The notes beneath the pieces were generated by a model, which was given only the letters and a program-made list of their open reading frames with translations, made no database searches and was not told the origin of the DNA. Made by a program: the position numbers and the translations under genes. From Variovorax guangxiensis (GTDB lineage Bacteria > Pseudomonadota > Gammaproteobacteria > Burkholderiales > Burkholderiaceae_C), in contig NZ_RXFT01000005.1 of assembly GCF_003952165.1 (NCBI RefSeq), forward strand, positions 1 to 64,000: a stretch of DNA of 64,000 nucleotides. Reading direction: 5' to 3'. Shown piece by piece: positions 34,715 through 44,378 of the stretch (positions are counted from its first letter, which is position 1; each line of letters begins with the position of its first letter).

Positions 34715-36187
34715 TCACCAGCTGCGCCGCGCAACGACGCGGTACGCGAGCCATGCCGCGGCGGCCGGCGCGAACGCGAATCCCGCGAACAGCCACACGG
34801 CCGCCGATTTCGCCCCTTCAGCGCCGCCCGGCACGCTGAGCCCCGCCGCGTTCGCCACCAGCCCCGCCACCGCCGCGCCCACGGCCATGCCGTAGAGCTG
34901 CACGGTGGTGATCGAGGCCGAGGCCAGCCCCTGCTCGCCCTTAGGCGCCAGCGACATCACGCGCGTGATCAGGTGCGGCCAGCCGATGCCCACGCCGAGC
35001 CCCACGGCCGCCAGCGCGATGGCGATCAGCACGGTCTCGAATCCCGCGTCCATCTCACCCGGCGAAGGCAGCAGCCATGCGAGCGCCAGCAGCCCCAGCG
35101 TGCAGGCCACCGGTCCGGCGCGCAGCATGCGGTCGGCGCCCGCGCCGATGCGGCCCGAAGAAAGCAGCGAGCCCGCGCTCCAGCCGCCCGCCATCGCGGC
35201 CGTGAGATAGCCCGCCGCCAGCGGCGAGTGGCCGTGCAGCAACTGCAGGAAGTACGGCACGAAGATTTCGGTGGTGCTGCCGATCAGCAGCAGCGCCACG
35301 CTGGCGTAGATGGCGCCCAGCGGCGCGCTCACGGCGTAGGCGCCGTGCGGCAGCACGCGCACGGCGGCGCGGCTGTCGATGCGGGTGGCAGCGAAGCCGA
35401 TGGCCAGCCCCGCCGCCACGCCGGCGGCCTGCCAGCGCAGGTCGGGCACGAGGCCGCTGGCCGCGATGGCGAGCACCGAGGCCGCGAGCAGGCCGATCTG
35501 CAATGCCGGCACGCGCGGCGGCGTGGCGGGCCGCTCGTGCCTCACGCCCATCGACGGCCGCAGCTGCACGAGCACCAGCAGCGCCTGCCCCGCCGCCACC
35601 GGCAGCAGGAACCAGAAGGCCCAGCGCCAATGCCCGGCCTGCGCGAAGAGCCCGCCCACGGCCGGCCCGCACAGCGTGGCCACACCCCACATGCCCGACA
35701 CCAGCGCCACCGCGCGCGGCCACAGCCGCTGCTCGAACACCAGCTGGATCAGCCCGTAGCTCAGCGCCGCGAGCAGCCCGCCGCCCAGCCCCTGCACCGT
35801 GCGGCCGGCAAGCATCCACGGCATGGCCGGCGCGAGCGCGCAGCCGACCGAGCCGGCGCCGAACACCGCCAGTGCCGCCAGGCAGGCGCCGCGCGGGCCC
35901 AGCACCGCGAGCAACCGCACCGACAGCGTCGCCCCGAGGATCGAGCCGATCACGAAGAGCGTGGTGCTCCAGGCGTACCAGTCGAGCCCGCCGATCTCGC
36001 GCACCACCGAGGGCAGCACGGTGGTCACGATGTGGACGTTGACTGCATGCAGCGCGACACCGCCCGTGAGCGCCAGCGCGCGCCAGCCGTTGCGGCCGCT
36101 GAAGAGCTCGCTCCAGGCGGCGGTGGAGGACGGGGGATGCAGGGCGGCGGAAGAAGAGGAGGAAGAACGAGAAGACGCGGAAGACAT
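34715..36187 (-). CDS. MFS drug-type efflux transporter
   Basis: A 490-residue major facilitator with about 14 hydrophobic segments. Motif A-like text is VIGSILGATLSVRLLAVLGPRG and motif C-like LSYGLIQLVF. It resembles the DHA2 multidrug group. A Ser-rich cytoplasmic N-terminal tail (SSASSRSSSSSSAALHPPSS) comes first. The ATG at 36187 is preferred; the in-frame start at 36256 is TTG. The gene ends 10 bases from the monooxygenase stop (convergent). Confidence 0.85.
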   Translation of the reverse strand: MSSASSRSSSSSSAALHPPSSTAAWSELFSGRNGWRALALTGGVALHAVNVHIVTTVLPSVVREIGGLDWYAWSTTLFVIGSILGATLSVRLLAVLGPRGACLAALAVFGAGSVGCALAPAMPWMLAGRTVQGLGGGLLAALSYGLIQLVFEQRLWPRAVALVSGMWGVATLCGPAVGGLFAQAGHWRWAFWFLLPVAAGQALLVLVQLRPSMGVRHERPATPPRVPALQIGLLAASVLAIAASGLVPDLRWQAAGVAAGLAIGFAATRIDSRAAVRVLPHGAYAVSAPLGAIYASVALLLIGSTTEIFVPYFLQLLHGHSPLAAGYLTAAMAGGWSAGSLLSSGRIGAGADRMLRAGPVACTLGLLALAWLLPSPGEMDAGFETVLIAIALAAVGLGVGIGWPHLITRVMSLAPKGEQGLASASITTVQLYGMAVGAAVAGLVANAAGLSVPGGAEGAKSAAVWLFAGFAFAPAAAAWLAYRVVARRSW

Positions 36188-36303
36188 GGCGCGGGCCGGA
36201 AGGCCAGAAGAAGCGGAACGAGCCCGGATACTAGGCGCCGCCAACGAATTAAACAAGCCATTGCTTTGATAAATAAAACATCACCGGACCGCCCCACCTC
36301 CGG

Positions 36304-36918
36304 ATGCGCGACACTCCTTTCCCGATGCAAGCCGCTTCCCCCAATACTTCGTCCCCGTCTTCCTCCTCGTCCACCACGACTTCCGGCGCCATGCCCCGAC
36401 CACCGATGCGCCGCGCCACGCTGCGCTTCCTGCTGTCCCACCCCGCGCACTTCATCGCGCTGGGCTTCGGTTCGGGCCTCTCGCGCCTGGCACCCGGCAC
36501 GGTGGGCACGCTGTGGGCCTGGGTGGCGTTCTCGGTGATGCAGCTGTGGTTCACGACGGCCACCATCGGCTGGATCATCGCGGCCTCGCTGCCCATCGGC
36601 TGTTGGGCCTGCACCGTGACCGCGCGCGACATGAACGTGGCCGACCCCAGCCCCGTGGTGTGGGACGAGGTGATCGCCTTCTGGATCGTGCTGTGGCTGG
36701 TGACGCCCGCAGGCCTGCTCGCGCAGACCGTCGCCTTCCTGCTCTTCCGCTACTTCGATGCCGCCAAGCCCGGACCGGTGGCCTGGGCCGATGCGCTCTT
36801 CAAGCAGCGCGACGCCGTGCGTGTGAGCTGGTGGCGCGCGGGCTTCGGCATCATCCTGGACGACCTGGTGGCGGCCTTCTGCACGCTGCTGGTCATCGCG
36901 CTGTGGCGCGCGTGGTGA
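36304..36918 (+). CDS. pgpA: Phosphatidylglycerophosphatase A
   Basis: Dephosphorylates phosphatidylglycerol phosphate in the inner membrane. Family motifs are HFIALGFGSGLSRLAPGTVG, DPSPVVWDEV (catalytic acidic residues), RYFDAAKPGP and GIILDDLVAA, with three to four hydrophobic segments. From the ATG at 36304 it has 204 residues, with a Ser/Thr-rich N-terminal stretch not typical of the family. The internal ATG at 36406 (MRRATLRF) would give a normal-length 170-residue protein. It is followed closely by the cinA-like gene. Confidence 0.93.
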   Translation: MRDTPFPMQAASPNTSSPSSSSSTTTSGAMPRPPMRRATLRFLLSHPAHFIALGFGSGLSRLAPGTVGTLWAWVAFSVMQLWFTTATIGWIIAASLPIGCWACTVTARDMNVADPSPVVWDEVIAFWIVLWLVTPAGLLAQTVAFLLFRYFDAAKPGPVAWADALFKQRDAVRVSWWRAGFGIILDDLVAAFCTLLVIALWRAW

Positions 36919-36955
36919 GCATCATCGATTCCTCTTCTTCCCTTTCTCCTCTCCC

Positions 36956-37468
36956 ATGCAACTGAAGAAAGCCCTCGCGGACCACGACACGCCCGAACTG
37001 GTCGTGGTGCTGGCCGAGCTGCTGCAGAAAAAGGGCTGGATGCTGGCCACCGCCGAGAGCTGCACCGGCGGGCTGATCGGCGCGGCCTGCACCGACCTGG
37101 CGGGCTCGAGCGCGTGGTTCGAGCGCGGCTTCATCACCTATTCCAACGAGGCCAAGACCGAGCTGCTTGGCGTGGACGCCGGCGTGATCGCCGCGAACGG
37201 CGCGGTCAGCGAGCCGGTGGCGCGGGCCATGGCCACGGGCGCAATCGCGCATTCCCCGCCCTCGCGCGTGGCGCTGGCCGTAACCGGCGTGGCCGGCCCC
37301 ACGGGCGGCACGCCCGACAAGCCGGTGGGCACGGTGTGGTTCGGCTGGTCGGTCGATGGCGCGGTGCGCACCGAGCGCCGCCGTTTCGATGGTGACCGGG
37401 CCACGGTGCGCGCGGCGACGGTGCACCACTCGCTGCAGACGCTGGTCGAGCTGCTGCTCGCGCGCTGA
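36956..37468 (+). CDS. pncC: CinA C-terminal-type nicotinamide-nucleotide amidohydrolase
   Basis: A 170-residue PncC-like amidase that recycles NMN to nicotinate mononucleotide. It has the core ATAESCTGGLIGAACTDLAGSS, the YSNEAKTELLGV segment and VTGVAGPTGGTPDKPVGTVW. It lacks the N-terminal MoCF-like domain of full CinA. It sits 37 bases behind pgpA, the usual neighbour. Confidence 0.95.
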   Translation: MQLKKALADHDTPELVVVLAELLQKKGWMLATAESCTGGLIGAACTDLAGSSAWFERGFITYSNEAKTELLGVDAGVIAANGAVSEPVARAMATGAIAHSPPSRVALAVTGVAGPTGGTPDKPVGTVWFGWSVDGAVRTERRRFDGDRATVRAATVHHSLQTLVELLLAR

Positions 37469-37477
37469 GCCTGGAAT

Positions 37478-38662
37478 TCAGGCCGTCATGAAGTCGGCCA
37501 GCGGCCGGCGCGGCGCGGGCGGCACCGGCGCCATCGGATAGCCGAGGCGGCACATCATCTGCACCGTGGGGCTGCGCCTGTCGCGCGGCAGCGCGGTGCC
37601 CAGCAGCATGTCGTGCACGGCGGCGTGGTGCGGCGCCATTTCGGCGAATTCCTCCAGCGGCTGGCTCATCGGGTGCATGCCCAGGCCCAGGTCGGTGGCG
37701 CGCAGCTGCTGGCGCACGTAGGCGCGGCCTGCCGCGATCTGCTCGGTGCGGCTGTTGCCGCGCGTGCTGAGCCAGATGAAGCCCATCGCGGTGTTGGCCT
37801 GGTCCTCGAAGAGCTGCAGGGTCTGGCGGAACGACAGGCTCTGCTCGGAAGCCGGCGTGCGGCGGTCGAACTGGCCCAGCGCGACGGCGATGCGCAGTGC
37901 CGGGTCGTTCAGCGAGAAGCCGTCGCGGTGCGCGAGGATCTCCTGCGGGCCGACGCGCAGCAGCCGCAGGTTTTCCATCGCCGTGCCGGGCGTGGTGAGC
38001 TCCACCCGGGCGGCCTCGGCGCAGAGCTTGCGCAGCGGCAGCACCCGCGCCATGTCCACCGTTCCGGCCGAGCTCACCATGCCGCCCGTGGGCACCATCG
38101 AGGCCAGGCCCTGCAGGATGTCGGCCGACACCGGCCGCGTGAGATCGAAGCGCTGCTTGGGCGTGCGCCGCCGCAGCACCTGCGCGAAGAGCGGATCGGG
38201 CACGCCGCCGCCCGCCAACCGCAGCCGCGCCACCGGAATGTGCGGCCAGCGCAGTGGCTCGCCGCTCAGCTCGCCCTGCGGCCACAGCTGCACGCTGGCC
38301 TGCAGGCCGTGCTGGGCGAGCGCCATCACCAGCAGCTCGATGAAGGCGCCATGGCCGATGAGCACCTGGCGGCCGAAAGGGTCGGTCTCGGGCTGCACAC
38401 GCTCCCGGTCGCAATACACCACGATGGCGTCGGGCTCGCGCAGGTCGACCAGCCAGGGCTGGCGGTTGTAGGCGGTGGGGGCGGTGACGGCGTAGGCGAC
38501 CGCGCGCTTGCGCAGGTCGGGCTCGTCGCCGGGGCCGTTCCATATCTCCAGCGCGGCGGCCGGCACTTCCGAGTTCAGCCACCAGGTCGCCAGCGCGGCC
38601 GCACCCGCCGCCACGACAACGCCGCCTCCCAGCAGCCGGACAAAGTTTCTACGCTCATCCAT
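37478..38662 (-). CDS. Tat-exported Acg/nitroreductase-family FMN protein
   Basis: A 394-residue protein with a twin-arginine signal (MDERRNFVRLLGGG plus a hydrophobic stretch). The body resembles the Acg-like nitroreductase fold: TAPTAYNRQPWLVDL near the FMN-binding region, IGHGAFIELLVMAL, and late GLGMHPMSQPLEEF. Family members bind flavin but often lack clear reductase activity. The upstream in-frame codon at 38698 would hide the Tat motif, so 38662 is chosen. It is divergent from a LysR gene. Confidence 0.82.
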   Translation of the reverse strand: MDERRNFVRLLGGGVVVAAGAAALATWWLNSEVPAAALEIWNGPGDEPDLRKRAVAYAVTAPTAYNRQPWLVDLREPDAIVVYCDRERVQPETDPFGRQVLIGHGAFIELLVMALAQHGLQASVQLWPQGELSGEPLRWPHIPVARLRLAGGGVPDPLFAQVLRRRTPKQRFDLTRPVSADILQGLASMVPTGGMVSSAGTVDMARVLPLRKLCAEAARVELTTPGTAMENLRLLRVGPQEILAHRDGFSLNDPALRIAVALGQFDRRTPASEQSLSFRQTLQLFEDQANTAMGFIWLSTRGNSRTEQIAAGRAYVRQQLRATDLGLGMHPMSQPLEEFAEMAPHHAAVHDMLLGTALPRDRRSPTVQMMCRLGYPMAPVPPAPRRPLADFMTA

Positions 38663-38740
38663 TGCGCGGATTATCGAAAGCGGGCCACCGGTTAACAATG
38701 GCTTAAGCTTCCATAACTGCTATGCAGAACTGAATACCCG

Positions 38741-39637
38741 ATGAGAGCGGACAACGACCTGGGCTTCGACTGGCGGCTGGTGCGCGCATTCCTGGCCGCG
38801 CTCGACCACGGCAGCCTGCTGAAGGCCGCGCGCGCGACGGGTACCAGCCAGCCGACGCTGGGGCGCCATATCGCGGAACTGGAGTCGCAGCTGGGCGTGA
38901 TGCTGTTCGAGCGCACCGGCCGCGGCCTGCAGCCGACAGCCATGGCCGAGCGACTGGCGGACTCGGCCCGCGCCATGGAAAGCGGCGCGCAGGCGCTATC
39001 GCGCAGCGTGTCGGGCGCCAGCGCGCAGACGGCGGGCTCGGTGCGCATCTCGGCCAGCCAGGCCACCGCGCGCCAGATGCTGCCGAGCCTGCTGGTGCGC
39101 ATGCGCCAGGAGCTGCCCGAGATCCAGGTCGACCTGGTGTCGACCAGCGAAAACAGCAACCTGCTGCAGCGCGAGGCCGACATCGCCATCCGCATGTCGC
39201 AGCCCACGACGGCCACGCTGGTGGCGCGCCGCATCGGCAGCTTCGCGCTGGGCGCCTTCGCCCATTCCGACTACCTGCGCCGCCGGGGCACGCCACGGCA
39301 GACCTCCGACCTGTACCGGCACGACGTGCTGGGCTACGACAGCATCGACACCATCATCCGGATGTCGGCCCAGCTGGGCACGCCGCTGCAGCGCGAGCAT
39401 TTCTGCTTCCGCACCGACGACATGGGCGCCTACTGGGAGGCGCTGCGCCAGGGCATGGGCATCGGCTTCGTCAGCGAATCTCTGGCACGCACCGACAGCG
39501 CCGTGGTGCGGGTGCTGCCGCAGCTGAAGATCAGGTCGCTGCCGGTGTGGCTGGCGGTGCACCGCGAGATCCGCACCGACCGCCGCATCCGCGCCGTCTA
39601 TGATTTCCTGGCGCGCAACATCCCCGCGTCCATCTAG
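38741..39637 (+). CDS. LysR-type transcriptional regulator
   Basis: A 298-residue regulator with the winged helix at ~10-70 (WRLVRAFLAALDHGSLLKAA, TSQPTLGRHIAELESQLGV). The effector domain (~95-295, SVRISASQATARQMLPSLLV) is of the kind that follows short-chain or aromatic signals. It is divergent from the Tat nitroreductase-like gene, its likely target, with a 78-base gap. Confidence 0.93.
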   Translation: MRADNDLGFDWRLVRAFLAALDHGSLLKAARATGTSQPTLGRHIAELESQLGVMLFERTGRGLQPTAMAERLADSARAMESGAQALSRSVSGASAQTAGSVRISASQATARQMLPSLLVRMRQELPEIQVDLVSTSENSNLLQREADIAIRMSQPTTATLVARRIGSFALGAFAHSDYLRRRGTPRQTSDLYRHDVLGYDSIDTIIRMSAQLGTPLQREHFCFRTDDMGAYWEALRQGMGIGFVSESLARTDSAVVRVLPQLKIRSLPVWLAVHREIRTDRRIRAVYDFLARNIPASI

Positions 39638-39675
39638 ACGCCGCGCCTAGCCCACAACCAACGCCAAGAGGCCTC

Positions 39676-40170
39676 ATGACCGCAGCCACCAATGCCCAGA
39701 CCATCGAGCGCTTCTACAGCGCCTTCGCCAAGCTGGACGCCCCCGCCATGGAAGCCTGCTACGCACCCGATGCGGTGTTCGACGACGAGGCTTTTTCGCT
39801 GCGCGGGCGCCGCGAGGTGGGCGGCATGTGGCGCATGCTGGCCGGCGGCACCAGGGCCAAGGGCGCCGACGTGTGGAAGCTGACCTGGCGCGACGTGAAG
39901 GCCGACGACAGCACCGGGAGCGCCCACTGGGACGCGCACTACCGCTTCACCGCCACCGGCCGCATCGTGGACAACAGCATCGACGCGCGCTTCACCTTCA
40001 CGCCCGACGGGCTGATCGCCACGCACCGCGACAGCTTCCCCTTCTGGACCTGGTCGCGCCAGGCGCTCGGCACGCCGGGCCTGCTGCTCGGCTGGTCGCC
40101 CATGCTGCGCAAGAAGGTGCGCGCCACCGCCGCAGCCAACCTCGCAACCTTTCTCGCACGACAGCCATGA
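39676..40170 (+). CDS. SnoaL/NTF2-like protein
   Basis: A 164-residue alpha+beta barrel protein: AQTIERFYSAFAKLDAPAME, the DAVFDDEAFSLRGR region and WDAHYRFTATGRIVDNSIDA. The fold serves as isomerase, cyclase or binding domain, so no activity can be named. AAGAGG precedes the ATG. Its stop overlaps the next start (ATGA). Confidence 0.85.
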   Translation: MTAATNAQTIERFYSAFAKLDAPAMEACYAPDAVFDDEAFSLRGRREVGGMWRMLAGGTRAKGADVWKLTWRDVKADDSTGSAHWDAHYRFTATGRIVDNSIDARFTFTPDGLIATHRDSFPFWTWSRQALGTPGLLLGWSPMLRKKVRATAAANLATFLARQP

Positions 40171-40490
40171 GCAACACCAACGACACCGCCCTCGCCTTCT
40201 CCAACAACGAAGCCCAGCACCGCTACGAGGCCACGCTCGACGGCAAGCTGGCCGGCTACGCCGAATACAACCTGCTGACCGACGCGATCATGTTCACCCA
40301 CACCGAAGTGCTGCCCGAGTTCGAGGGCAAGGGCGTGGGCTCGGGCATCGCGAAGCACGTGCTCGGAGAGGCGCGCGCCAAGGGGCTGCATGTGATTCCG
40401 GTGTGCCAGTTCATCGCGGGCTACATCCGCAAGCACCGCGACTATGTCGACCTGGTGCGCCCCGACATCCAGCGCGCTTTCAAGATTTGA
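40167..40490 (+). CDS. GNAT-type (YidJ/Yjcf-like) small N-acetyltransferase
   Basis: The 107-residue minimal GNAT fold has the acetyl-CoA loop LPEFEGKGVGSGIAKHVL and the ending IPVCQFIAGYIRKHRDYVDL. This matches the COG2388 group, which includes human GTLF3B-type proteins. The substrate is unknown. It is translationally coupled to the SnoaL-like gene. Repeat copy D begins four bases after its stop. Confidence 0.88.
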   Translation: MSNTNDTALAFSNNEAQHRYEATLDGKLAGYAEYNLLTDAIMFTHTEVLPEFEGKGVGSGIAKHVLGEARAKGLHVIPVCQFIAGYIRKHRDYVDLVRPDIQRAFKI

Positions 40491-40493
40491 ACA

Positions 40494-40590
40494 GGGCTCG
40501 CCCCCAGGCTGCGCGCACTTCGTGTCGCTACGCCAACCCCTACCGGGGGCAACACCTGCGGCCCGGCAGAGCCGGTTCCGCGGTGTTCCC
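40494..40590 (+). repeat. 3'-anchored structured repeat, copy D
   Basis: It begins four bases after the GNAT stop (GGCTCGCCCCCAGG) and fills the convergent gap up to the stop of the MFS gene (40594). The stems CCCC-UACC-GGGG and CCGGC-AGA-GCCGG inside AACACC...GGTGTT are intact. Confidence 0.85.
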
Positions 40591-40593
40591 TGA

Positions 40594-41841
40594 TCAGGCC
40601 GAAGAATTCTTCGGCGCGGGCAACCACGCGAAGGCCGCGATGCCCGCGACCAGCAGCGCGGCGATGGTCGCCAGCACGGCCGTGAGCGGATCGGCGCCAT
40701 GCGCCGCCGCAATCGATGCGGCCACTCCGGTGCCCCACTGCATGAGCGCCACGCCGAGGAACATCGCCATGGTGAACACGGCCATCGCGCGGCCGGTGAG
40801 CGTGGCGGGATAGGCGCCGCGCACGTCGGCGTACTGCCAGACGATGAAGCCCGAGAGCACGCCGATCAGCACCATGCCGGCGATGTCGAGCCAGGCCGAG
40901 TGCAGCACCGCGATGAGCGAGAAGAGGCCCGCGTAGCCCAGGCCGCAGACCAGGATCCAGCGGCGGCGCGAGACGGCGTCGCTGCGGTCGAGCCGGCCGA
41001 ACAGCGGCGCGCCGACGAGCGAGATCACCGACACCGCCAGCGCCACGTTGCCGCTCTGCACCAGCGAGTAGCCGTGGCGCTCCATCATCAGCGGGCCCAG
41101 CCAGAGGCCGCGCAGCGAGATGAAGGCGGCGTAGGTGACGGCGCCCAGCACCATGATGCCCAGCGTGTGCGGCATGGCGAAGAGCGCGCCGAACTGGCGG
41201 ATGGCCTCGGGGACCGACTCGCGCTTGCCCGCCAAGGCCGTGGCGGGCTCGTGCACCCAGAACCAGATTGCGAGCCATGCCAGCGCCGCCGCCACGGCCA
41301 GCACCAGGAAGCCCGCGCGCCATGAATACGCCTGCACCAGCCAAGCCAGAGGCGTGCCGGTGACCAGCATGCCCACGCCGCCGATGGCCAGCACCATGCC
41401 CGACACGGTCGCGAAGCGCGCCGGCGGAAAGTGCCGCGCGATGAAAACCGTGCACACCAGGAAAGCCGGCGCGCAGCCCACGCCGATCAGCGCCTGCCCC
41501 GCCACCAGCACCAGGTAGCTGGACGACACCGCCGACAGCAGCGCCCCCGCGATCGCGACAGGAAAGGCAACCAGCACCGTGCGTCGCACGCCGTGCAGGT
41601 CGATGCCGATGCCCATGAAGAGCTGCATCGCGCCGAACGCAAAATGAAAAGCCCCCGAGAAGATCCCGAGGGCCTGTGCGGAAAGATGGAAATCGGCCTG
41701 CAGCGGACTCGCCATGATGGCGCCCACCGTGCGGAAGGCCTGGCTCAGCGCGACCCCGGCGCACAGCGCCAGGACCATCGCCCAGGCCGCGCGCGGCGTC
41801 AGGGGCGCAGCATCGCCGGCGGTGCCGCTGTCAGGTGGCAC
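40594..41841 (-). CDS. MFS transporter (substrate unknown)
   Basis: A 415-residue, 12-span major facilitator. The 2-3 loop reads [20 protein letters not shown] (motif A-like), and the centre has the usual cytoplasmic loop ([17 protein letters not shown]). It starts with GTG at 41841, inside the end of the UPF0149 gene (11-base overlap), so the two are likely co-translated. No substrate can be assigned. Confidence 0.88.
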   Translation of the reverse strand: MPPDSGTAGDAAPLTPRAAWAMVLALCAGVALSQAFRTVGAIMASPLQADFHLSAQALGIFSGAFHFAFGAMQLFMGIGIDLHGVRRTVLVAFPVAIAGALLSAVSSSYLVLVAGQALIGVGCAPAFLVCTVFIARHFPPARFATVSGMVLAIGGVGMLVTGTPLAWLVQAYSWRAGFLVLAVAAALAWLAIWFWVHEPATALAGKRESVPEAIRQFGALFAMPHTLGIMVLGAVTYAAFISLRGLWLGPLMMERHGYSLVQSGNVALAVSVISLVGAPLFGRLDRSDAVSRRRWILVCGLGYAGLFSLIAVLHSAWLDIAGMVLIGVLSGFIVWQYADVRGAYPATLTGRAMAVFTMAMFLGVALMQWGTGVAASIAAAHGADPLTAVLATIAALLVAGIAAFAWLPAPKNSSA

Positions 41842-42625
41842 CGTGGCACTTCTTGTATTTCTTGCCGCTGCCGCACGGGCAAGGGTCGTTGCGGCCGGGA
41901 GTCGCTTCCTTGCGGATCGTTTCGGCCTTCGGTCCGAGGCTCTTCCAGAGCTGGCGCAGGTCGTACACCGCCCAGATGGCGGCGCCGAAGTCGTCGAGCC
42001 GCTGCTGGCTCACGCTGGGCGGGGCCTCGTCGCTGTACATCGACAGCGTGGGCTTGCCGGTGTCGTCCTCTGTGAGGGCGACGATATTGTCCAGCGCGTC
42101 GTTCAGCATGCGCGCGGCGTCCTTGTCGCGCGGCTCGGCCCAGTCCTCGGGCCAGTTCTCCACGGCGTACATGAAGCCCAGCGCCCAGACCTGGGCGAAG
42201 GAGGGAATGGCCTCGCCGGCCACTTCGGCGCGCTCTTCCTCGGGCAGGGAGGCGATGGCGCCGCGGGTGTCGAGCACCTCGGGCTGCCAGCTGCGTTCGT
42301 CGTCGAGGGTTTCGACGGGGGCGTCGAGGCCCTCCTCGATCTCGATCCAGCGGCGCTTCCAGTTCCAGACGAACTCCATGTGCTGGGCGGACGAGAAGCT
42401 GTCGCCCAGCAAAACGGGCCAGTATTCGGACGGCATGATGGGCCGGCGGGTGCAGATCAGGGCGGCCATGAAGCCCTCGCAGAACTCCCACTGGGGGATT
42501 TCCTCGTCGTGCTCGCGCATGGCGTCGAGGGCCTGGTCGAGGGCGTCGAAATCGTCGGGACCGAGGGGAATGCGGGCTGCGGGGGTGCTGTCGGGAGGCG
42601 AAATGGGGTCGGGAATGGTCGTCAT
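41831..42625 (-). CDS. UPF0149 (YecA-like) protein with SEC-C zinc motif
   Basis: A 264-residue cytoplasmic protein. The UPF0149 part is [20 protein letters not shown]...CEGFMAALI, followed by a Glu/Asp-rich middle. The C-terminal zinc-binding SEC-C motif is [19 protein letters not shown], as at the end of SecA. Such proteins have been linked to ribosome or SecA contact, but the role of this one is not known. It is divergent from the glutamate-synthase-like gene with a 55-base gap. Confidence 0.92.
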   Translation of the reverse strand: MTTIPDPISPPDSTPAARIPLGPDDFDALDQALDAMREHDEEIPQWEFCEGFMAALICTRRPIMPSEYWPVLLGDSFSSAQHMEFVWNWKRRWIEIEEGLDAPVETLDDERSWQPEVLDTRGAIASLPEEERAEVAGEAIPSFAQVWALGFMYAVENWPEDWAEPRDKDAARMLNDALDNIVALTEDDTGKPTLSMYSDEAPPSVSQQRLDDFGAAIWAVYDLRQLWKSLGPKAETIRKEATPGRNDPCPCGSGKKYKKCHGAT

Positions 42626-42680
42626 GGCAAGTTCGAGGCAGCCCTCTATGATGCAGCAGGCCACGGTCGAGACTATTTCT

Positions 42681-44378
42681 ATGCCCACGATTATTCCGTT
42701 TCCGACGCGCTACAGCGCCTTCGCCCTGTGCGTGGTCGGTCTGGTGGCCTGCCTGGCCTTCGTGCTGGTTTCGCCGCACCTGTGGCTGGCCTGGATCGGG
42801 GTGGCGGTTTTCGCGGTACTCACAGGTACCGGCGTACACGACCTTCGGCAGGCCCGGCACGCCATCCTGCGCAACTACCCGGTGATCGGCCATCTGCGCT
42901 TCCTGCTGGAGTTCATCCGCCCCGAGATGCGGCAGTACTTCATCGAGAGCGACTCCGAGGCCGCGCCCTTCTCGCGCGCCCAGCGCTCGCTGGTGTACCA
43001 GCGCGCCAAGGGCGAACCCGACAACCGCCCCTTCGGCACGCAGATGAACGTGACCATCGCGGGCTACGAGTGGATCAACCACTCGATGCGGCCGACCAGG
43101 CTGGCCGGCCACGATTTCCGCATCGTGATCGGCGGCACGCCGCAGCCGGCCGGCGCGAACCCGGCGCAGGTCTGCACGCAGCCGTACAGCGCCAGCGTGT
43201 TCAACATCTCTGCGATGAGCTTCGGGGCCCTGTCGGCCAACGCCATCCTCGCGCTCAACAAGGGCGCGAAGATGGGTGGCTTCGCGCACGACACCGGGGA
43301 AGGCTCGATTTCGCAGCACCACCGCGTGCACGGCGGCGACCTGATCTGGGAGATCGGCTCGGGCTACTTCGGCTGCCGCAACGACGACGGCAGCTTCAGC
43401 GAGGAACGCTTCACCGCCAACGCGCGCGACCCGCAGGTGAAGATGATCGAGATCAAGCTGAGCCAGGGCGCCAAGCCCGGCCACGGCGGCGTACTGCCGG
43501 CCCCCAAGGTCACGCCCGAGATCGCGGCAGCGCGCGGCGTGCCGGTGGGCGTGGACTGCATCTCGCCCGCCTCGCACAGCGCCTTTTCCACGCCTACGGA
43601 AATGATGCATTTCGTTGCCCGGCTGCGCGAACTCTCGGGCGGCAAGCCCACCGGCTTCAAGTTCTGCCTGGGCCATCCGTGGGAATGGTTCGGCATCGTC
43701 AAGGCGATGCAGGCCACCGGCATCACGCCCGACTTCATCGTGGTCGACGGCGCCGAGGGCGGCACCGGCGCGGCGCCGGTCGAGTTCAGCGACCACGTGG
43801 GCGCGCCGCTGCAGGAAGGGCTGCTGCTGGTGCACAACACGCTGGTGGGCGTGAACCTGCGCCACCGCATCAAGATCGGCTGCGCCGCCAAGGTGATCAC
43901 CGCCTTCGACGTGGCGCGCATGATGGCGCTGGGCGCCGACTGGTGCAACGCGGCGCGCGGCTTCATGATGGCCCTGGGCTGCATCCAGGCGCAGAGCTGC
44001 CACACCGGCCACTGCCCCACGGGCGTGACCACCCAGGACCCGCTGCGCCAGAAGGCGCTGGTGGTGCCGACCAAGGCCGAGCGGGTGCAGAACTTCCACC
44101 GCAGCACGCTGCACGCGCTGCAGGAGCTGGTGCAGGCCGCGGGCCTGGACCATCCGCAGCAGATCACCGCACACCACATCGTGCGCCGCATTTCCGATAC
44201 CGAAGTGCGCCTTCTGAGCAACCTGGTGATGCAGGTGCAGCCGGGCGCCCTGCTCGGCCCGCTCGACGAGCAGCACAATGTCTTCCGTACCTACTGGCCG
44301 CTGGCCAGTGCAGAGAGTTTCCAGCCCGTCACGCAGGGCCCGCAGGGGCTGGTGGCGGGCTTCGCAATGGCCGCATGA
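42681..44378 (+). CDS. FMN-binding glutamate-synthase-family membrane protein
   Basis: A 565-residue protein with two N-terminal hydrophobic segments (~9-50, [17 protein letters not shown]) and then a GltB-type FMN barrel. Key parts are [59 protein letters not shown] and a Cys triad [15 protein letters not shown] that can hold a 3Fe-4S cluster. It lacks the amidotransferase domain of GltB, so it is not a complete glutamate synthase. Stand-alone members are widespread with unknown reaction. The next gene overlaps it by ATGA. Confidence 0.92.
   Translation: MPTIIPFPTRYSAFALCVVGLVACLAFVLVSPHLWLAWIGVAVFAVLTGTGVHDLRQARHAILRNYPVIGHLRFLLEFIRPEMRQYFIESDSEAAPFSRAQRSLVYQRAKGEPDNRPFGTQMNVTIAGYEWINHSMRPTRLAGHDFRIVIGGTPQPAGANPAQVCTQPYSASVFNISAMSFGALSANAILALNKGAKMGGFAHDTGEGSISQHHRVHGGDLIWEIGSGYFGCRNDDGSFSEERFTANARDPQVKMIEIKLSQGAKPGHGGVLPAPKVTPEIAAARGVPVGVDCISPASHSAFSTPTEMMHFVARLRELSGGKPTGFKFCLGHPWEWFGIVKAMQATGITPDFIVVDGAEGGTGAAPVEFSDHVGAPLQEGLLLVHNTLVGVNLRHRIKIGCAAKVITAFDVARMMALGADWCNAARGFMMALGCIQAQSCHTGHCPTGVTTQDPLRQKALVVPTKAERVQNFHRSTLHALQELVQAAGLDHPQQITAHHIVRRISDTEVRLLSNLVMQVQPGALLGPLDEQHNVFRTYWPLASAESFQPVTQGPQGLVAGFAMAA

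Noticed and set aside
31888-34734. Open frame of 948 codons opposite the Bug and monooxygenase genes
   Set aside because: Antisense, compositionally biased, and it spans two well-supported genes.
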